Of a DNA stretch of 64,000 nt, positions 1-10,721 are shown one piece after another. Location: the NCBI GenBank assembly GCA_013177805.1, contig JABLXU010000019.1, positions 1 to 64,000 of the forward strand. Reading direction: 5' to 3'. A program made the translations under genes and the position numbers. Each line of letters starts with the position of its first letter. Positions within the stretch are counted from its first letter, which is position 1. Origin of the DNA: Candidatus Omnitrophota bacterium. Lineage in GTDB: Bacteria; Hinthialibacterota; Hinthialibacteria; Hinthialibacterales; Hinthialibacteraceae. The notes beneath the pieces are model-generated. The model searched no databases. It was not told where the DNA came from and was given only the letters and a program-made list of their open reading frames with translations.

Positions 1-1
1 T

Positions 2-874
2 GATCCGGCCCGCCTGGAACAGTTATGCGGCGTGAAGTCCACGGGAACGGCGCAACACCGGTCCGGCTTGCCTTTGCCGCTGGTGAAGGCGGCATCCGCG
101 AGGAAATTGGATCATCCGGGCCAGCCAGCCGTCTATGAGAACGCCGTTGGCCAAGGCCGTGTGCTGTATGCCCCCGAACCGTGGGAAACCTTTCACGGCC
201 AGGATTTGTTTGTCTCCAATCCGGAACTGACATCCGATCCGCAGAAGAATTTGTATTTATCTCTGACTCCCTTAGCGGACGTTTATCCGCCCGCGGAGAT
301 TCACGCCACCACCGGCGTCTGGCGGATAACGGAAATGAAATCCAGCCAGGATACCTGGATCACCCTCCTTCCCCGCTCATCCTGGAACGCAGAAGCCGCG
401 GTGGCAGTAAACCGCCCGCCGGTTTCATTGCAATGGACGTTCCATGACCCGGTTCCCGCCGGGGTGTTGTTAAACCGGAATCATCACGCGGTCGCCGCAA
501 CCGGCTCAGCGGCCTTGTCCCTCTCCACGGGGCTCCACATTCAAGGCGGAAGCCCTTGGATGATGATCAGTTTGGATCAGCAAGCCTTGTCCCAATCGGA
601 AGTCTTGCTGCTGTGCACTATGCGGGGTGGAACGGTGCGATGGGACAGTTCTGCAGGCAACTTCCAGGCGGAAGCCGTCGAATGGCGGCAAGGAAGCATT
701 GTCCCGGTTTACCCGCAGCCAATCCGCCGCGATAACGGGACATGGGAAATCGATACCGAACCCAACGAGCTGTATCTCGTAACCAGTGAAGCGAAAAGAG
801 ACCAGAGCCTTACCCTTGCCCAGGATCTATTTCTAGGCCAGCAGGGCGCACTCGACAGCGGCTTGCCTGAATGA
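2..874 (+). CDS. Hypothetical protein, C-terminal part (frame stays open to the window edge, so 5' truncated)
   Basis: Reading frame open from base 2 through the listed ORF (GTG at 32) to the stop at 874; no motif recognised. Confidence 0.55.
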   Translation, partial: DPARLEQLCGVKSTGTAQHRSGLPLPLVKAASARKLDHPGQPAVYENAVGQGRVLYAPEPWETFHGQDLFVSNPELTSDPQKNLYLSLTPLADVYPPAEIHATTGVWRITEMKSSQDTWITLLPRSSWNAEAAVAVNRPPVSLQWTFHDPVPAGVLLNRNHHAVAATGSAALSLSTGLHIQGGSPWMMISLDQQALSQSEVLLLCTMRGGTVRWDSSAGNFQAEAVEWRQGSIVPVYPQPIRRDNGTWEIDTEPNELYLVTSEAKRDQSLTLAQDLFLGQQGALDSGLPE

Positions 875-891
875 GCCGATACCTTCCGGCT

Positions 892-1905
892 TCAAATCAC
901 CCCCCGTTCCCGCAACGCCTTGATGACATGCTGCGTGATTTGCGCGACGCGGTCTTCTTCCAAGTTTCCGGAACGGGGCGGGCAGCCTTCCGGCGGGGGA
1001 TCCACATAGCCGAAATCAGCCAAAATGCAGCGCAGCACACGCTGCAAAGCGGCGCGGTCGATTTTCTGATTGGGGCTGAGCGGCTGGCGGCTGGGCCCCA
1101 TGCGGATGCCCCGCAATTCGACCGCCGCGCGGAAGCCTTCGGGAAAGTCCGCGGAATATAACATCGTATCGAATAATTCCAATAAGCGGTATTGCAGTTG
1201 AACCGCTTCCCCGACGCGGCCGGATTTGGTCAACTCATACACCATGCGGGTTAGTTCGGGAACCACGCCGCTGGTGGCGTTGGTCCCGCCATCGCAGCCG
1301 ATCAGCAGCATGGGGACGAGGACCGCTTCCCAGCCGGTCAGAAAGACAAAATCCGGCCGGATGGGGCGGACGGCGGCGATCAGGCGCATCATAAAGGCCA
1401 CGTCGCCGGAGGAATCCTTGATCCCCACGACGCGTTCCAGTTCCGCAAGCCGGCGCAACGTGGAGACATCGATGGGGCTGGCGAACATCGGGATGTTATA
1501 GAGTGTGATATCCACCGGTGAATGGAGCGCGATTTCCCGAAAGTAAGCATACACCGATTCGGGACTCAGTTTGTAATAAAACGGAGAAACAATAGCGGCG
1601 GCGCGCGCGCCCCATCCGGCGTAGGCTTCACACGCGGCAAGGGTTTCCCGGACATTGGCTTCGGCGGCGCCAGCCAACACGGGGACGCGGGTTCCGGCTT
1701 GCTCGCACACGATGCGGATGATGCGCCGCCGTTCTTCGGGCGTGAAGCGGATGAACTCACCGGTCGAGCCGTTGGGATACAAGCCATGCACGCCGCGCGC
1801 GATCAGCCAATCGACATACCGGCGCAGTTCGGCCTCGTGGATTTGCCCCTGATCGTCCAACGGGACCATGTGGGGTGTGAATATGCCTTCGATTTTGATG
1901 GCCAT
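892..1905 (-). CDS. Dihydrodipicolinate synthase / N-acetylneuraminate lyase family aldolase
   Basis: DHDPS-family pattern: [23 protein letters not shown], and GIKDSSGD with the Schiff-base lysine. Confidence 0.88.
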   Translation of the reverse strand: MAIKIEGIFTPHMVPLDDQGQIHEAELRRYVDWLIARGVHGLYPNGSTGEFIRFTPEERRRIIRIVCEQAGTRVPVLAGAAEANVRETLAACEAYAGWGARAAAIVSPFYYKLSPESVYAYFREIALHSPVDITLYNIPMFASPIDVSTLRRLAELERVVGIKDSSGDVAFMMRLIAAVRPIRPDFVFLTGWEAVLVPMLLIGCDGGTNATSGVVPELTRMVYELTKSGRVGEAVQLQYRLLELFDTMLYSADFPEGFRAAVELRGIRMGPSRQPLSPNQKIDRAALQRVLRCILADFGYVDPPPEGCPPRSGNLEEDRVAQITQHVIKALRERGVI

Positions 1906-2029
1906 GCTTCTGACGCCTCGCCGAGTGGCGACAATTTACTCGATTATAGAGTAAGAATGCCTTTCGCTATGGAAGGGCTTCTCTCATCCTCCCAGAGAAA
2001 GAGGGAATCATTCCTGTGGTCCTTCTTTT

Positions 2030-2051
2030 CCCAGGGCTGACACACCCTGGG
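2030..2051. repeat. Perfect inverted repeat CCCAGGG-N8-CCCTGGG followed by gctatactcatgccgcgcc (dispersed-repeat type)
   Basis: cccagggctgacacaccctggg; related hairpin at 17580-17599. Confidence 0.6.
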
Positions 2052-2134
2052 CTATACTCATGCCGCGCCGTTGGCGATTAGAAGTTCTCTGGCCTGCCAG
2101 TCAATCCCGGCCAACAGGTCAATGGTTTCTAACC

Positions 2135-3127
2135 TCATTTCCTTTTATATCCATCGGGATGCGCAAGAAACCATTGCCACGCGGTATGGATGATTTCCTG
2201 GATATCGACATAGCGGGGCTTCCAATCCAGAAGCCGTTGGGCTTTTCGCGCCGAGGCGATCAAGCGGGGCGGGTCACCCGGCCGGCGCGGCGCTTCGCGG
2301 ACCGGAATGGGATGGCCCGTCACGGCGCGGGCGGCTTGGATCACTTCAAGCACCGAATAGCCCTGTTCCGTGCCCAGGTTGCATGTGATGCTTTCTTGCT
2401 TGATATACTCCAGCGCGCGGAGATGGGCATCGGCCAGATCGCTGACATGGATATAATCGCGAATGCAGGTTCCATCCGGGGTATCGTAGTCGGTCCCAAA
2501 GATCGAAACGGCCTCCCGCTTGCCCAGGGCGGTGAAGAGCACCAAGGGAATCAAATGGGTTTCCGGATCATGATCTTCGCCCTGTTCCAAGGCCGCGCCC
2601 GCCGCGTTGAAATAGCGCAGGATAGCGTGCCGGATGCCATACGCCTCCTCATAGCTTCGGATCAGCAGCTCAAAAGCCAATTTGGAGCGGCCGTAGGGAT
2701 TGATCGGATTGGTGGGCTGTGTTTCATCGATGGGCACGTTGTCCACTTCGCCATACGTAGCGCACGTCGAGGAAAAAACAATCCGCTGGACCCCATGGCG
2801 GCGCATGGCGTTAAGCAAATGATAGCCGCCGATGAAGTTGTTATGAAAATATTCTTCCGCGCGCGTCATGGATTCGCCCACGTACGCGTAGGCGCCGAAA
2901 TGCATGACCGCGTCCACGCGATGCGCCTCGAATACCCGGTTGAGGGCCGCTTCGTCACGCAAATCGCAAGTCTCGATGACGGCCCTCGGCGGAACCGCCT
3001 CCCGGTGGCCGCGCTCGAAATTGTCCACCACGATGACGCGCCGGCCCTGCTGGAGCAACGCCGCTGCATTGACGCTGCCGATGTAACCTCCGCCGCCGGT
3101 GACCAGAATGGTTTCGGGATGATTCAT
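2135..3127 (-). CDS. galE: UDP-glucose 4-epimerase
   Basis: MNHPETILVTGGGGYIGS Rossmann motif, SSTCATYGEVDNVPIDE, PYGRSK. Start placed at 3127, because the longer ORF to 3271 translates an intergenic repeat. Confidence 0.9.
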   Translation of the reverse strand: MNHPETILVTGGGGYIGSVNAAALLQQGRRVIVVDNFERGHREAVPPRAVIETCDLRDEAALNRVFEAHRVDAVMHFGAYAYVGESMTRAEEYFHNNFIGGYHLLNAMRRHGVQRIVFSSTCATYGEVDNVPIDETQPTNPINPYGRSKLAFELLIRSYEEAYGIRHAILRYFNAAGAALEQGEDHDPETHLIPLVLFTALGKREAVSIFGTDYDTPDGTCIRDYIHVSDLADAHLRALEYIKQESITCNLGTEQGYSVLEVIQAARAVTGHPIPVREAPRRPGDPPRLIASARKAQRLLDWKPRYVDIQEIIHTAWQWFLAHPDGYKRK

Positions 3128-3215
3128 ATTGGTATCGTTTTTAATTGTAAATTGTGATGCCAGAAGCAATCTACCTGATTCCCGAGAGAGGATGCCTTCC
3201 GCCTTTGCAGGACGA

Positions 3216-3250
3216 CCCTCACCTTCACCCTCTCCCAGAGGGAGAAGGGA
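3216..3250 (+). repeat. Dispersed intergenic hairpin element, copy J (ccctcaccttcaccctctcccagagggagaaggga)
   Basis: Matches core consensus CCCTCACCCTGGCCCTCTCCCAGAGGGAGAGGG. Confidence 0.75.
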
Positions 3251-3356
3251 TCTTCTTGCACGCTCAGCCAAGCACCTGCCCTGGATACCAGAAAAGATCC
3301 GCCTGCAGGAATCCCGTCAAAACTCTTCTTCGTGGCGCCAAAGGACCGGCTTGCTT

Positions 3357-4400
3357 TCAACGGATCGCGACAGCCTGCCCCGTGCGGGCTGATTCATAGC
3401 AGGCGGCGATCACTTTTTGATTTTGCAGTCCAATCTCAGCGCCCACCCGGGGTTCCCGGTTTTCCTGGATGGCCTGGCTGAATTCCTCGATTTCCGATTG
3501 ATAGAGGTTTTCCGTTCCGGCGGTGATGGGCGTCCCTTGCTCTGACGCGCGGGCTTGTTGCGCGTCATAGCCGGCCGCGGTCTCTTGGAGATAAGCGGTC
3601 ATCTCGCCGCCGCTGCTCTGCCCGATGGTGCCCCGGGCCACTATGCCGCCTTGGGAGCCATACAACTCCAACACATTTTTGCTGCTATTGTCCGGCACGC
3701 AGAAAAAAGCATCCACGGTGGCCAACGCGCCATTGGCGAAAGACAACAGGATTACAGAACTGTCTTCCGAGGCATAGGGATGGACGAGATTATTGACAAA
3801 GCAACTGACTTTCGCCACGGGGCCGAAAAACATCTCCAGCAGATCAATGCAATGGCTGCCCATGTCAATCAACGCTCCACCGCCGCCCAGAGCGGGATCC
3901 TGCCGCCAGGCCCCCGGAATGGGCGGATACCAGCAGGACAGTTGCGCGCGGGCATAGACCGGCTTGCCCAGCCTCCCAGCCTGGATGATTTTCAGCGCGG
4001 CTTGATGCAAGGGATGGAAGCGCATCATGAATCCCACCCCCAGCCGCACGCCGGCTTGGCGGCAGGCTTGGATCATCGCTTCGGCCTGGGGAACATCCAA
4101 TCCCAGCGGTTTTTCGCACAAGATATGCTTGCCGGCCGCAGCGCAGGATTGCACCTGACCGGCATGCGCGAACACCGGTGCCGCCACATACACCGCGTCA
4201 ATATCCTGGTTCAGCAATTCTTCCAGGCTGGAACACGCTTGAACCCCATATTGCGCCGCGACTTCTTGATTGACCGCCGCGTTCGTGTCAAACACCGCGG
4301 CCAATTCGGCATTGCGGGCTTTCGTGATCCCTTCGGGAATCGTCCGCCGCCGCGCGATGCCGCCCGAACCGCTCACGCCCCATTTGATTTTGGCCGTCAT
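3357..4400 (-). CDS. Gfo/Idh/MocA family oxidoreductase
   Basis: MTAKIKWGVSGSGGIARRRTIPEG, AAPVFAHAGQVQSCAAAGKHILCEKPLGLD (EKP motif). Confidence 0.9.
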   Translation of the reverse strand: MTAKIKWGVSGSGGIARRRTIPEGITKARNAELAAVFDTNAAVNQEVAAQYGVQACSSLEELLNQDIDAVYVAAPVFAHAGQVQSCAAAGKHILCEKPLGLDVPQAEAMIQACRQAGVRLGVGFMMRFHPLHQAALKIIQAGRLGKPVYARAQLSCWYPPIPGAWRQDPALGGGGALIDMGSHCIDLLEMFFGPVAKVSCFVNNLVHPYASEDSSVILLSFANGALATVDAFFCVPDNSSKNVLELYGSQGGIVARGTIGQSSGGEMTAYLQETAAGYDAQQARASEQGTPITAGTENLYQSEIEEFSQAIQENREPRVGAEIGLQNQKVIAACYESARTGQAVAIR

Positions 4401-4470
4401 GTCGGTCTCCTGTCGAGAAAAAGGGCAAGACAATAATAGATTCGTGATTTTTTAAATTTACTTCACAAAT

Positions 4471-5745
4471 TTACTTCGCGTACGCGTCAATCACCTTGAG
4501 AATCGCCTGGGCGATCTGGCCCATGTCTTCCTCCGTGAAAGTGGGATAGGCGAAGCAAGTGAACGTATGGCTTTCGTGCCAGAGGGCGTTGGGCACTTCC
4601 ACCCGGCTGTAATCCACGCTGGCCGGATTGGTGTATTCTTTGGAGGTAAAGGGAAACCCGGAGCGGCCGAAGGCATTGTGTTTTTGGAAAGCGGCTTCGG
4701 TATGGCATTGAGGCCAGAAGACTTTCCAGCAGGGCGCGCCTTCGGCTCCCACGGCCCGCACAAACTGCTGGATATCGCAGTTCATGTTTTCAATATCCAG
4801 CGAAAAGGCCAACACATACCAGCCATTTTGCCGCTCAGGCGTGTCGATGGGGAAATATTTAATCAGCGGGCATTTTTTCAACGCGTCGATCAGAATATAC
4901 GCGTTGCGGCGGCGCGTGGGCAGGTTCCACCTGTCGAGGCGTTCCAACTCGGCCAAGCCGATGGCGGACTGCATTTCGGTCATGCGGTAATTCCAGCCCA
5001 GCCGGTTGTGGATGTAAGGCAGTTTTTGTTCCAGTTCCAGCAGATTGAGGCGCTCCCGCACGTCATAGCCGTGATCGCGGAAACTGCGGGCTATCCAGGC
5101 CAGATCTTCGTCATCGGTGGTGACCATGCCGCCTTCGCCGCCGGTGGTGAAGGTTTTGTTTTGGCAAAAACTGCAGCCCGCGATATGGCCGAGCGTGCCG
5201 GTTTTCTTGCCTTTGTAAACGCCGCCGTACGCCTCGGCGTTGTCCTCAATAACAAACAAGTTGTACTTACGGGCGAAATCCAGGATCGGGTCCATGTCGC
5301 AGACATTGCCATACAGATGCACGGGCATGATGGCTTTGGTGCGTTCGTTGACCAATTTTTCGGCGGACTCCACGCTGATGCAGTGGTCTTCGAGATTGAC
5401 ATCGGCGAAGCGGGGGATCGCGCCCGCCTGGACAATGGAGAAACTGCTGGCGATGAAGGTGTAGCTAGGCACGATCACTTCATCGCCCGGCCCAAGGCCC
5501 AGCGCGGACAGGGCCACGTGCAGGGCCGCGGTGCCCGTGGCGACACTGATCGCGTACTTGCTGCCCTGCCATTCGGCGAATTTTTGTTCGAATTCCATCC
5601 CTTTCCGGCCGGTCCAGTAGTTGACTTTGCCGGAACGGAGGACCTCTTCGACAGCCTGGATCGCCTTTTCGTCGAATTGCGGCCAGCCTTGCAGCGGGTT
5701 GGTGACGGCCTTGGGGCCTCCCTCGATTGCCAGTTTCGCGTTCAT
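4471..5745 (-). CDS. DegT/DnrJ/EryC1/StrS family PLP-dependent aminotransferase
   Basis: GTAALHVALSALGLGPGDEVIVPSYTFIAS, VIEDNAEAYGG, SFCQNKTFTTGGEGGMV. Confidence 0.92.
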   Translation of the reverse strand: MNAKLAIEGGPKAVTNPLQGWPQFDEKAIQAVEEVLRSGKVNYWTGRKGMEFEQKFAEWQGSKYAISVATGTAALHVALSALGLGPGDEVIVPSYTFIASSFSIVQAGAIPRFADVNLEDHCISVESAEKLVNERTKAIMPVHLYGNVCDMDPILDFARKYNLFVIEDNAEAYGGVYKGKKTGTLGHIAGCSFCQNKTFTTGGEGGMVTTDDEDLAWIARSFRDHGYDVRERLNLLELEQKLPYIHNRLGWNYRMTEMQSAIGLAELERLDRWNLPTRRRNAYILIDALKKCPLIKYFPIDTPERQNGWYVLAFSLDIENMNCDIQQFVRAVGAEGAPCWKVFWPQCHTEAAFQKHNAFGRSGFPFTSKEYTNPASVDYSRVEVPNALWHESHTFTCFAYPTFTEEDMGQIAQAILKVIDAYAK

Positions 5746-5799
5746 GGCGCGCTTCCTTTCCCCAGGTGATAATGGAGGTATTTTATCTTTTCCGGGATT

Positions 5800-5860
5800 C
5801 CCTCACCCTGTCCCTTTCCCAGAGGGAGAAAGGATTATTTTGTGCTCCCATCCATACTCG
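5800..5860 (+). repeat. Dispersed intergenic hairpin element, copy K
   Basis: ccctcaccctgtccctttcccagagggagaaagg, then ...cccatccatactcgt shared with the reverse copy at about 63.1 kb. Confidence 0.7.
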
Positions 5861-6121
5861 TACACCGATAAAGCTCATCCACGGATAACACAGGGAGAAC
5901 GAGCAGCATTTGAATCAAAAAGGAATGCCGAGTCAATCGAATCAGAGCAAAGAATCATTTAAAGAATCATTGATTTTTCATCTTACTACTTCCGCAACCA
6001 GCCGGTCTAGTCATGTGATTCCCAGAAAACCGGCTTGGGCGTGCCCAGTGGCGGAGGGAAGAGGGCTCGTGTATAATGCCGCGCGGTTCGGATTCCGATC
6101 CCCGAAGGAGCCCCTGTAATC

Positions 6122-7552
6122 ATGTGGATATTCCGATTCCCCTCCCCCCTGACGTTACTCTGTGGCATCCCGGCGGCACTGTGGATTCTTCCCCCCGCCC
6201 TGGCCATCGGCGGAGAAGTGCTTTCCATTGGCGGCCGCCTGGAACCCTTTGTGGACCTGTTTCTGATCGAATCCCTGGAAACTGCCGAATTGCGGTTGCA
6301 TCCGCCCACGCCGCGGGAAATCGTCTTCACGTTCGATCAACCGTGGGAAGGCCCCTCCAGCGCGTACTGCACGGTGCTCCAGGATGGGAACCGGTATCGC
6401 CTGTATTACCGGGGGTACTGCCCGGACGACCTGGACGCCCAACAGGTCAGCTGCATGGCCGAAAGCACCGATGGCATTCATTTCACCCGCCCCCGCCTGC
6501 AGCTCTACGAGTTCAACGGCTCCAAAGACAACAACATTGTCTGGCGCGGGAAGGAGGCCCACAATTTCGCTCCGTTTCTCGATGCCAATCCCCATTGTCC
6601 GCCGGACGAAAAATGGAAAGCCCTCGGCGGCCTGCCGCCCGTGGCGTTCGTGTCGGCGGACGGGATCCATTGGCGTAAAAAACAGGAACTGCCCGTCCTC
6701 ACCGAGGGGGCCTTCGACTCGCTGAATATTGCCTTTTGGGATACGGAAGCCGGATGCTACCGCAGCTATTCCCGGTCGTGGACCAAGGGCGATTTTGGAG
6801 GATTCCGCGCCATCCAAAGCGCCACCTCGGATGATTTCCTGCATTGGAGCAAGCCGGTGCAAAACCAATATGCGGCCGGGATTCCGGTCGAACATTTTTA
6901 CACCAACGCGTGCGTGCCCTATCCCCGGGCGCCGCATATTTTCTTGTCCTTCCCCAAGCGTTTCGTGCCGGAACGCAAAAAAATCGCGGAGTGGGAAGGG
7001 AGCGGCGTGTCCGACGCGGTATTCATGAGCAGCCGCGACGGCGTCCATTGGGACCGCTGTTTTTTGGAAGCCTGGATCCGGCCGGGACTCGACCGGCGCA
7101 ACTGGACCCACCGCAACATCATGCCGGCCTGGGGATTGTTGGAACTTAATCCGGAAGAATACAGCCTGTACCACAGCGAACACTACCAGTGGGAGGACGC
7201 CCGTTTGCGGCGCGTCACGGTCCGCAAGGACGGCTTCGCCTCCCTGCATGCCGGCGCGCGGGAAGGCACTGTTCTGACCAAGCCGTTCCGATTTGAGGGC
7301 ACCGCGCTGCGTCTCAATTATTCCACTTCCGCCGCGGGGCATATCCGTTGCGAAATTCTGGAGGAAGCAGGCGAACCCCTCCCCGGCTTTAGCGGCGATA
7401 CGGGGGCGGTGATGTTCGGGGATTCGCTCGATGAACTCGTGGTCTGGCCGCAGGGGAAGGACGTGGCTTCGCTTCAGGATCGGCCCATCCGGTTACGAAT
7501 ATCGCTGCGGGACGCCGATTTGTACGCGATCCGGTTCGGCGCGGGGGACTGA
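6122..7552 (+). CDS. Secreted beta-propeller glycosidase-like protein (GH43/GH32-like fold)
   Basis: Hydrophobic N-terminal signal; repeated 'STDGIHF', 'SADGIHW', 'SSRDGVHW' blade motifs; QNGNRYRLYYRGY-like patch. Confidence 0.65.
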   Translation: MWIFRFPSPLTLLCGIPAALWILPPALAIGGEVLSIGGRLEPFVDLFLIESLETAELRLHPPTPREIVFTFDQPWEGPSSAYCTVLQDGNRYRLYYRGYCPDDLDAQQVSCMAESTDGIHFTRPRLQLYEFNGSKDNNIVWRGKEAHNFAPFLDANPHCPPDEKWKALGGLPPVAFVSADGIHWRKKQELPVLTEGAFDSLNIAFWDTEAGCYRSYSRSWTKGDFGGFRAIQSATSDDFLHWSKPVQNQYAAGIPVEHFYTNACVPYPRAPHIFLSFPKRFVPERKKIAEWEGSGVSDAVFMSSRDGVHWDRCFLEAWIRPGLDRRNWTHRNIMPAWGLLELNPEEYSLYHSEHYQWEDARLRRVTVRKDGFASLHAGAREGTVLTKPFRFEGTALRLNYSTSAAGHIRCEILEEAGEPLPGFSGDTGAVMFGDSLDELVVWPQGKDVASLQDRPIRLRISLRDADLYAIRFGAGD

Positions 7553-7560
7553 CATTCCAG

Positions 7561-8658
7561 TTACCACTCGGCGGCGCGTTTCCTATAGCGGTCCACGGCC
7601 GCCGTATCGATCCGGGGCCGCGCGTGATGTTCGGGGGGGATATTGATCCATCCATCCCGCACGGCAATGGGAGGGTCGATGATGTCATCCTGGTACCAGC
7701 GGCGGGAGGCTTCCACATCGGTGGGATACGTGCAATTAGGATGCAGCGCCAGGTATAAGGCGTGCAGCGAGGCGAGGCCCAGTTCCGGCATGGTACCCAT
7801 CCAGGTGGGGATGCCCCGCGCGGCGCAGAGTTCGATCACCTCCCTGGCCTTCTGGATGCCGCCGAGGCGCTGGATCTTCACGTTCACGATCCGGCAGGCT
7901 TCCATTTCGATAGCCCGGCGCAGGGTCTCGGGACTGGACGCGCTTTCATCCAGGCATACGGGAGTCGATAGCCGGGCTTGCAAGCGGCGGTGGCCTTCCA
8001 GGTCGTCTTTCGCGAGCGGTTGCTCGATCATGAGCAATCCCATGCCGTCCAACTGTTCGAATACAGGAAAATCGGCCGGAGTGTAGGCGGCGTTGGCGTC
8101 CACCATGAGAGGAATTTCCCCAAACACACGGCGGATTTCCCGCAGGGGTTCCACATCCCATCCCGGCTGGATTTTGATCTTCAACCGCCGGTAGCCGTCG
8201 GCGAGATAGCGCTCACAGGCCTGAATCAAACGATCGATGGTGGGATAAATGCCCACCGCCAGGCCGGAGGCCACCGGCGAATATTCGACACCCAACGCTT
8301 GGGTAAAGGAGATCGCTTCGCGTTGGACGGTCAGATCCCACAGCGCCCCTTCCAGTCCCGCGGCAGCGAAGCGGTCGCATTCTTCCGCCAACAATTCCCG
8401 TGCCACGAATTCGGGATGGAAGTTCCGCGATTGGAGGAGCCGGGGGATGGCATGTGCCGATAAATACGCCCACGAAGAATCCGGGGTTTCCGAAGAATAA
8501 AATCCGCCGGCCATCGGCGAGGCTTCGCCCCAGGCTTGGATTCCATCCATTTCGATGCGGATCAAGACCGCTTCCTTGGTGCGCACTTCGCCGGAACTGA
8601 TCCGGAACGGTTCGGTCATGGGGATCTCGACATGAATCAGGGAAACGCGATTGGGCAT
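7561..8658 (-). CDS. Enolase-superfamily enzyme, o-succinylbenzoate synthase / N-succinylamino acid racemase-like
   Basis: KxK (RLKIKIQPGWD), VDANAAYT, EQPLAKDDL, CLDES, NVKIQRLGG. Confidence 0.82.
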   Translation of the reverse strand: MPNRVSLIHVEIPMTEPFRISSGEVRTKEAVLIRIEMDGIQAWGEASPMAGGFYSSETPDSSWAYLSAHAIPRLLQSRNFHPEFVARELLAEECDRFAAAGLEGALWDLTVQREAISFTQALGVEYSPVASGLAVGIYPTIDRLIQACERYLADGYRRLKIKIQPGWDVEPLREIRRVFGEIPLMVDANAAYTPADFPVFEQLDGMGLLMIEQPLAKDDLEGHRRLQARLSTPVCLDESASSPETLRRAIEMEACRIVNVKIQRLGGIQKAREVIELCAARGIPTWMGTMPELGLASLHALYLALHPNCTYPTDVEASRRWYQDDIIDPPIAVRDGWINIPPEHHARPRIDTAAVDRYRKRAAEW

Positions 8659-9023
8659 GGATTTCTCCCGGCGCGCAATGGGGATCGATGGATTCCAGGT
8701 CATCCACCATGTCATCGTACGTTGTCTTTGGGAAGGAATAAAGGACCTGAAGAAAGAAAGGCGGATCCCCGGGCTGATGCGCGGAGCATTTCAAAATGCC
8801 GTGGGCGCGGGCCACGGCCATCCCGTATTTCAGCGACTCATTCAAGATGAAATCTTCCCAGGACCTGATTCATCCACCAGAGATCTGCCTGGCCGGCCGA
8901 ACTCGCCCCTTCTCTATTCATGCGGCGGATTTCATTATATGGTTTCTATTTTAAATAGCACGCCGGAGAGCCCGAGCGCGCCCCCGGCGTGGACCGGATG
9001 CAATCATCGGACATGGGATACTC

Positions 9024-10721
9024 ATGGATACGGCCCAACTGGTCTTTGCGGATTACGCCGTCATCGCCGGATTTTTCGCGGTCATGCTGGCGATCGGGTG
9101 GTATTATTCCGGGAAGATGCGCACTTTGCAGGATTATTTCAGCGGCAGCCAGAAAATTCCCTGGTGGTTGTCGTCCATCTCGTTTTACATGAGTTCCTTC
9201 AGCGCGTTCACCTTCGTTTCGTATTCCGCTCTCGCGTATCAATACGGCTGGGTCGCCGTCACGATGTATTGGGTTACCGTGCCGGCGTCGCTCCTCAGCG
9301 CCTATTTCTTCGCCTCCCGTTGGCGGCGGGCGGCGAACACCAGCCCCTTGGAGTATATCGAAGAACGGTTCGGCCCGGCGCTGCGGCAATGGCTGGCATG
9401 GCTGGGGATTCCGGTCAAGGTGATCGACGACGGCTTGAAGCTCTTCGCCATCGGCACGCTGGTTTCAGCGGGATTGGATTTTCCGCTGCGTTGGGGGATT
9501 CTCCTCTCCGGCGGCATCATGTTGACTTACACGTTCTTGGGAGGGTTATGGGCGGTTATCATCACCGATTTCGTCCAGTTTGTGGTGATGATCTTGGTAG
9601 TGGCGATATTGGTGCCCCTTTCGTTCATGAAAGCCGGGGGTGTAACGGGATTTCTGGAGAATATCCCCTCCGGTTTCTTCGCGCTCACCACGCCGAAATA
9701 CAATTGGATCTACCTGTGCTCGTTCTTTGTGATTATCGCGCTCAATTACAGCACCTCGTGGTCTCTCGTGCAGAGATACTATTCGGTCCGGCGGGATTCG
9801 GAGGCGCGCAAAGTCGGTTACCTGGTGGCCGTATTGAATGTCATCGGCCCGCCCCTCTTCTTTTTCCCGGCCATGGCGGCCCGCGTTTATCTCCCGGATC
9901 TCGCGAATGTGAACGAAGTCTACTCGCTCCTCTGCCGGACGCTCCTGCCCGTGGGCATGACCGGCATGTTGATCGCCGCGATGTTTTCCGCCACGATGTC
10001 CATGATCTCCAGCGATTACAACGCCGTGGCCTCGGTCCTGACCAACGACGTGTACAAGCGGTTTGCGGGAGCGGGACAAAGCGACCGGTCGTTGGTCTTC
10101 GCCGCCCGGCTCTTCACCTTGCTGGTCGGGGTGGTTTCCTTACTGACCGCGTGGGTGGTTATGAACAATCCGGGGCAGGAAGATCTCTTCCAGTTGATGG
10201 TCCGCCTCTTCAGCATCTTCCTGCCGCCGGTGGCCTTGCCCATGCTGGCGGGTCTCATCACCCGGCGGGTTTCGAACGCGGGCGGCATCGCCGGTTTGCT
10301 GCTAGGGATGACGACCGGACTGGCGGTGTATGTACTGGGAGGGGATGAATCGTACGCGTCCCTGCGCCAGGAGCCGGTGATCACCGCGTGCACCTTGGTC
10401 AGCACGGCGTTTGGCCTTCTCGCCGGCACTCTGGCGCGGCGCCGCACGCCGCGGCAAGCCGCCGCGATTCAGAATTTTTTTAACCGGATCGAATCCCCGG
10501 AAGGACCCCAGCCGGCTGATACCTCCCCGGCCCAGTCCACGTCTCCCCTGCCGGTGATCGGGGTTTCGATCGGTTCACTGGGCTTGTTGATGATCGGGGT
10601 GATGCTTTTGACTTCCGTCCAGGAAGGATTTGCGAGCCTCCTGGTGGGATTTATTATGCTGGGATTGGGCCTCTTGTTCTGTGGAGCGGGCCGTTCCAGC
10701 CACGAGGGACAAAAGCCATGA
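9024..10721 (+). CDS. Sodium:solute symporter (SSS) family transporter
   Basis: Multiple hydrophobic segments; GKMRTLQDYFSGSQKIPWWLSSISFYMSSFSAFTFV; SATMSMISSDYNAVASVLTNDVYKRF. Confidence 0.9.
   Translation: MDTAQLVFADYAVIAGFFAVMLAIGWYYSGKMRTLQDYFSGSQKIPWWLSSISFYMSSFSAFTFVSYSALAYQYGWVAVTMYWVTVPASLLSAYFFASRWRRAANTSPLEYIEERFGPALRQWLAWLGIPVKVIDDGLKLFAIGTLVSAGLDFPLRWGILLSGGIMLTYTFLGGLWAVIITDFVQFVVMILVVAILVPLSFMKAGGVTGFLENIPSGFFALTTPKYNWIYLCSFFVIIALNYSTSWSLVQRYYSVRRDSEARKVGYLVAVLNVIGPPLFFFPAMAARVYLPDLANVNEVYSLLCRTLLPVGMTGMLIAAMFSATMSMISSDYNAVASVLTNDVYKRFAGAGQSDRSLVFAARLFTLLVGVVSLLTAWVVMNNPGQEDLFQLMVRLFSIFLPPVALPMLAGLITRRVSNAGGIAGLLLGMTTGLAVYVLGGDESYASLRQEPVITACTLVSTAFGLLAGTLARRRTPRQAAAIQNFFNRIESPEGPQPADTSPAQSTSPLPVIGVSIGSLGLLMIGVMLLTSVQEGFASLLVGFIMLGLGLLFCGAGRSSHEGQKP

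Noticed and set aside
2060-3157. Long antisense ORFs opposite galE, DegT (4567..5769), M4 peptidase (56497..57723), GH32 (61227..62600) and others
   Set aside because: Typical GC-bias mirror frames; low-complexity His/Arg/Gly-rich products opposite well-supported genes.
3128-3271. N-terminal extension of the galE ORF
   Set aside because: The extension (PLGEGEGEGRPAKAEG) translates dispersed element copy J; the Rossmann motif starts at MNHPETILVTGGGG (3127).
8651-10348. 565-aa + strand ORF overlapping the SSS transporter
   Set aside because: Out-of-frame shadow of the real gene at 9024-10721, whose translation is clearly a membrane symporter.
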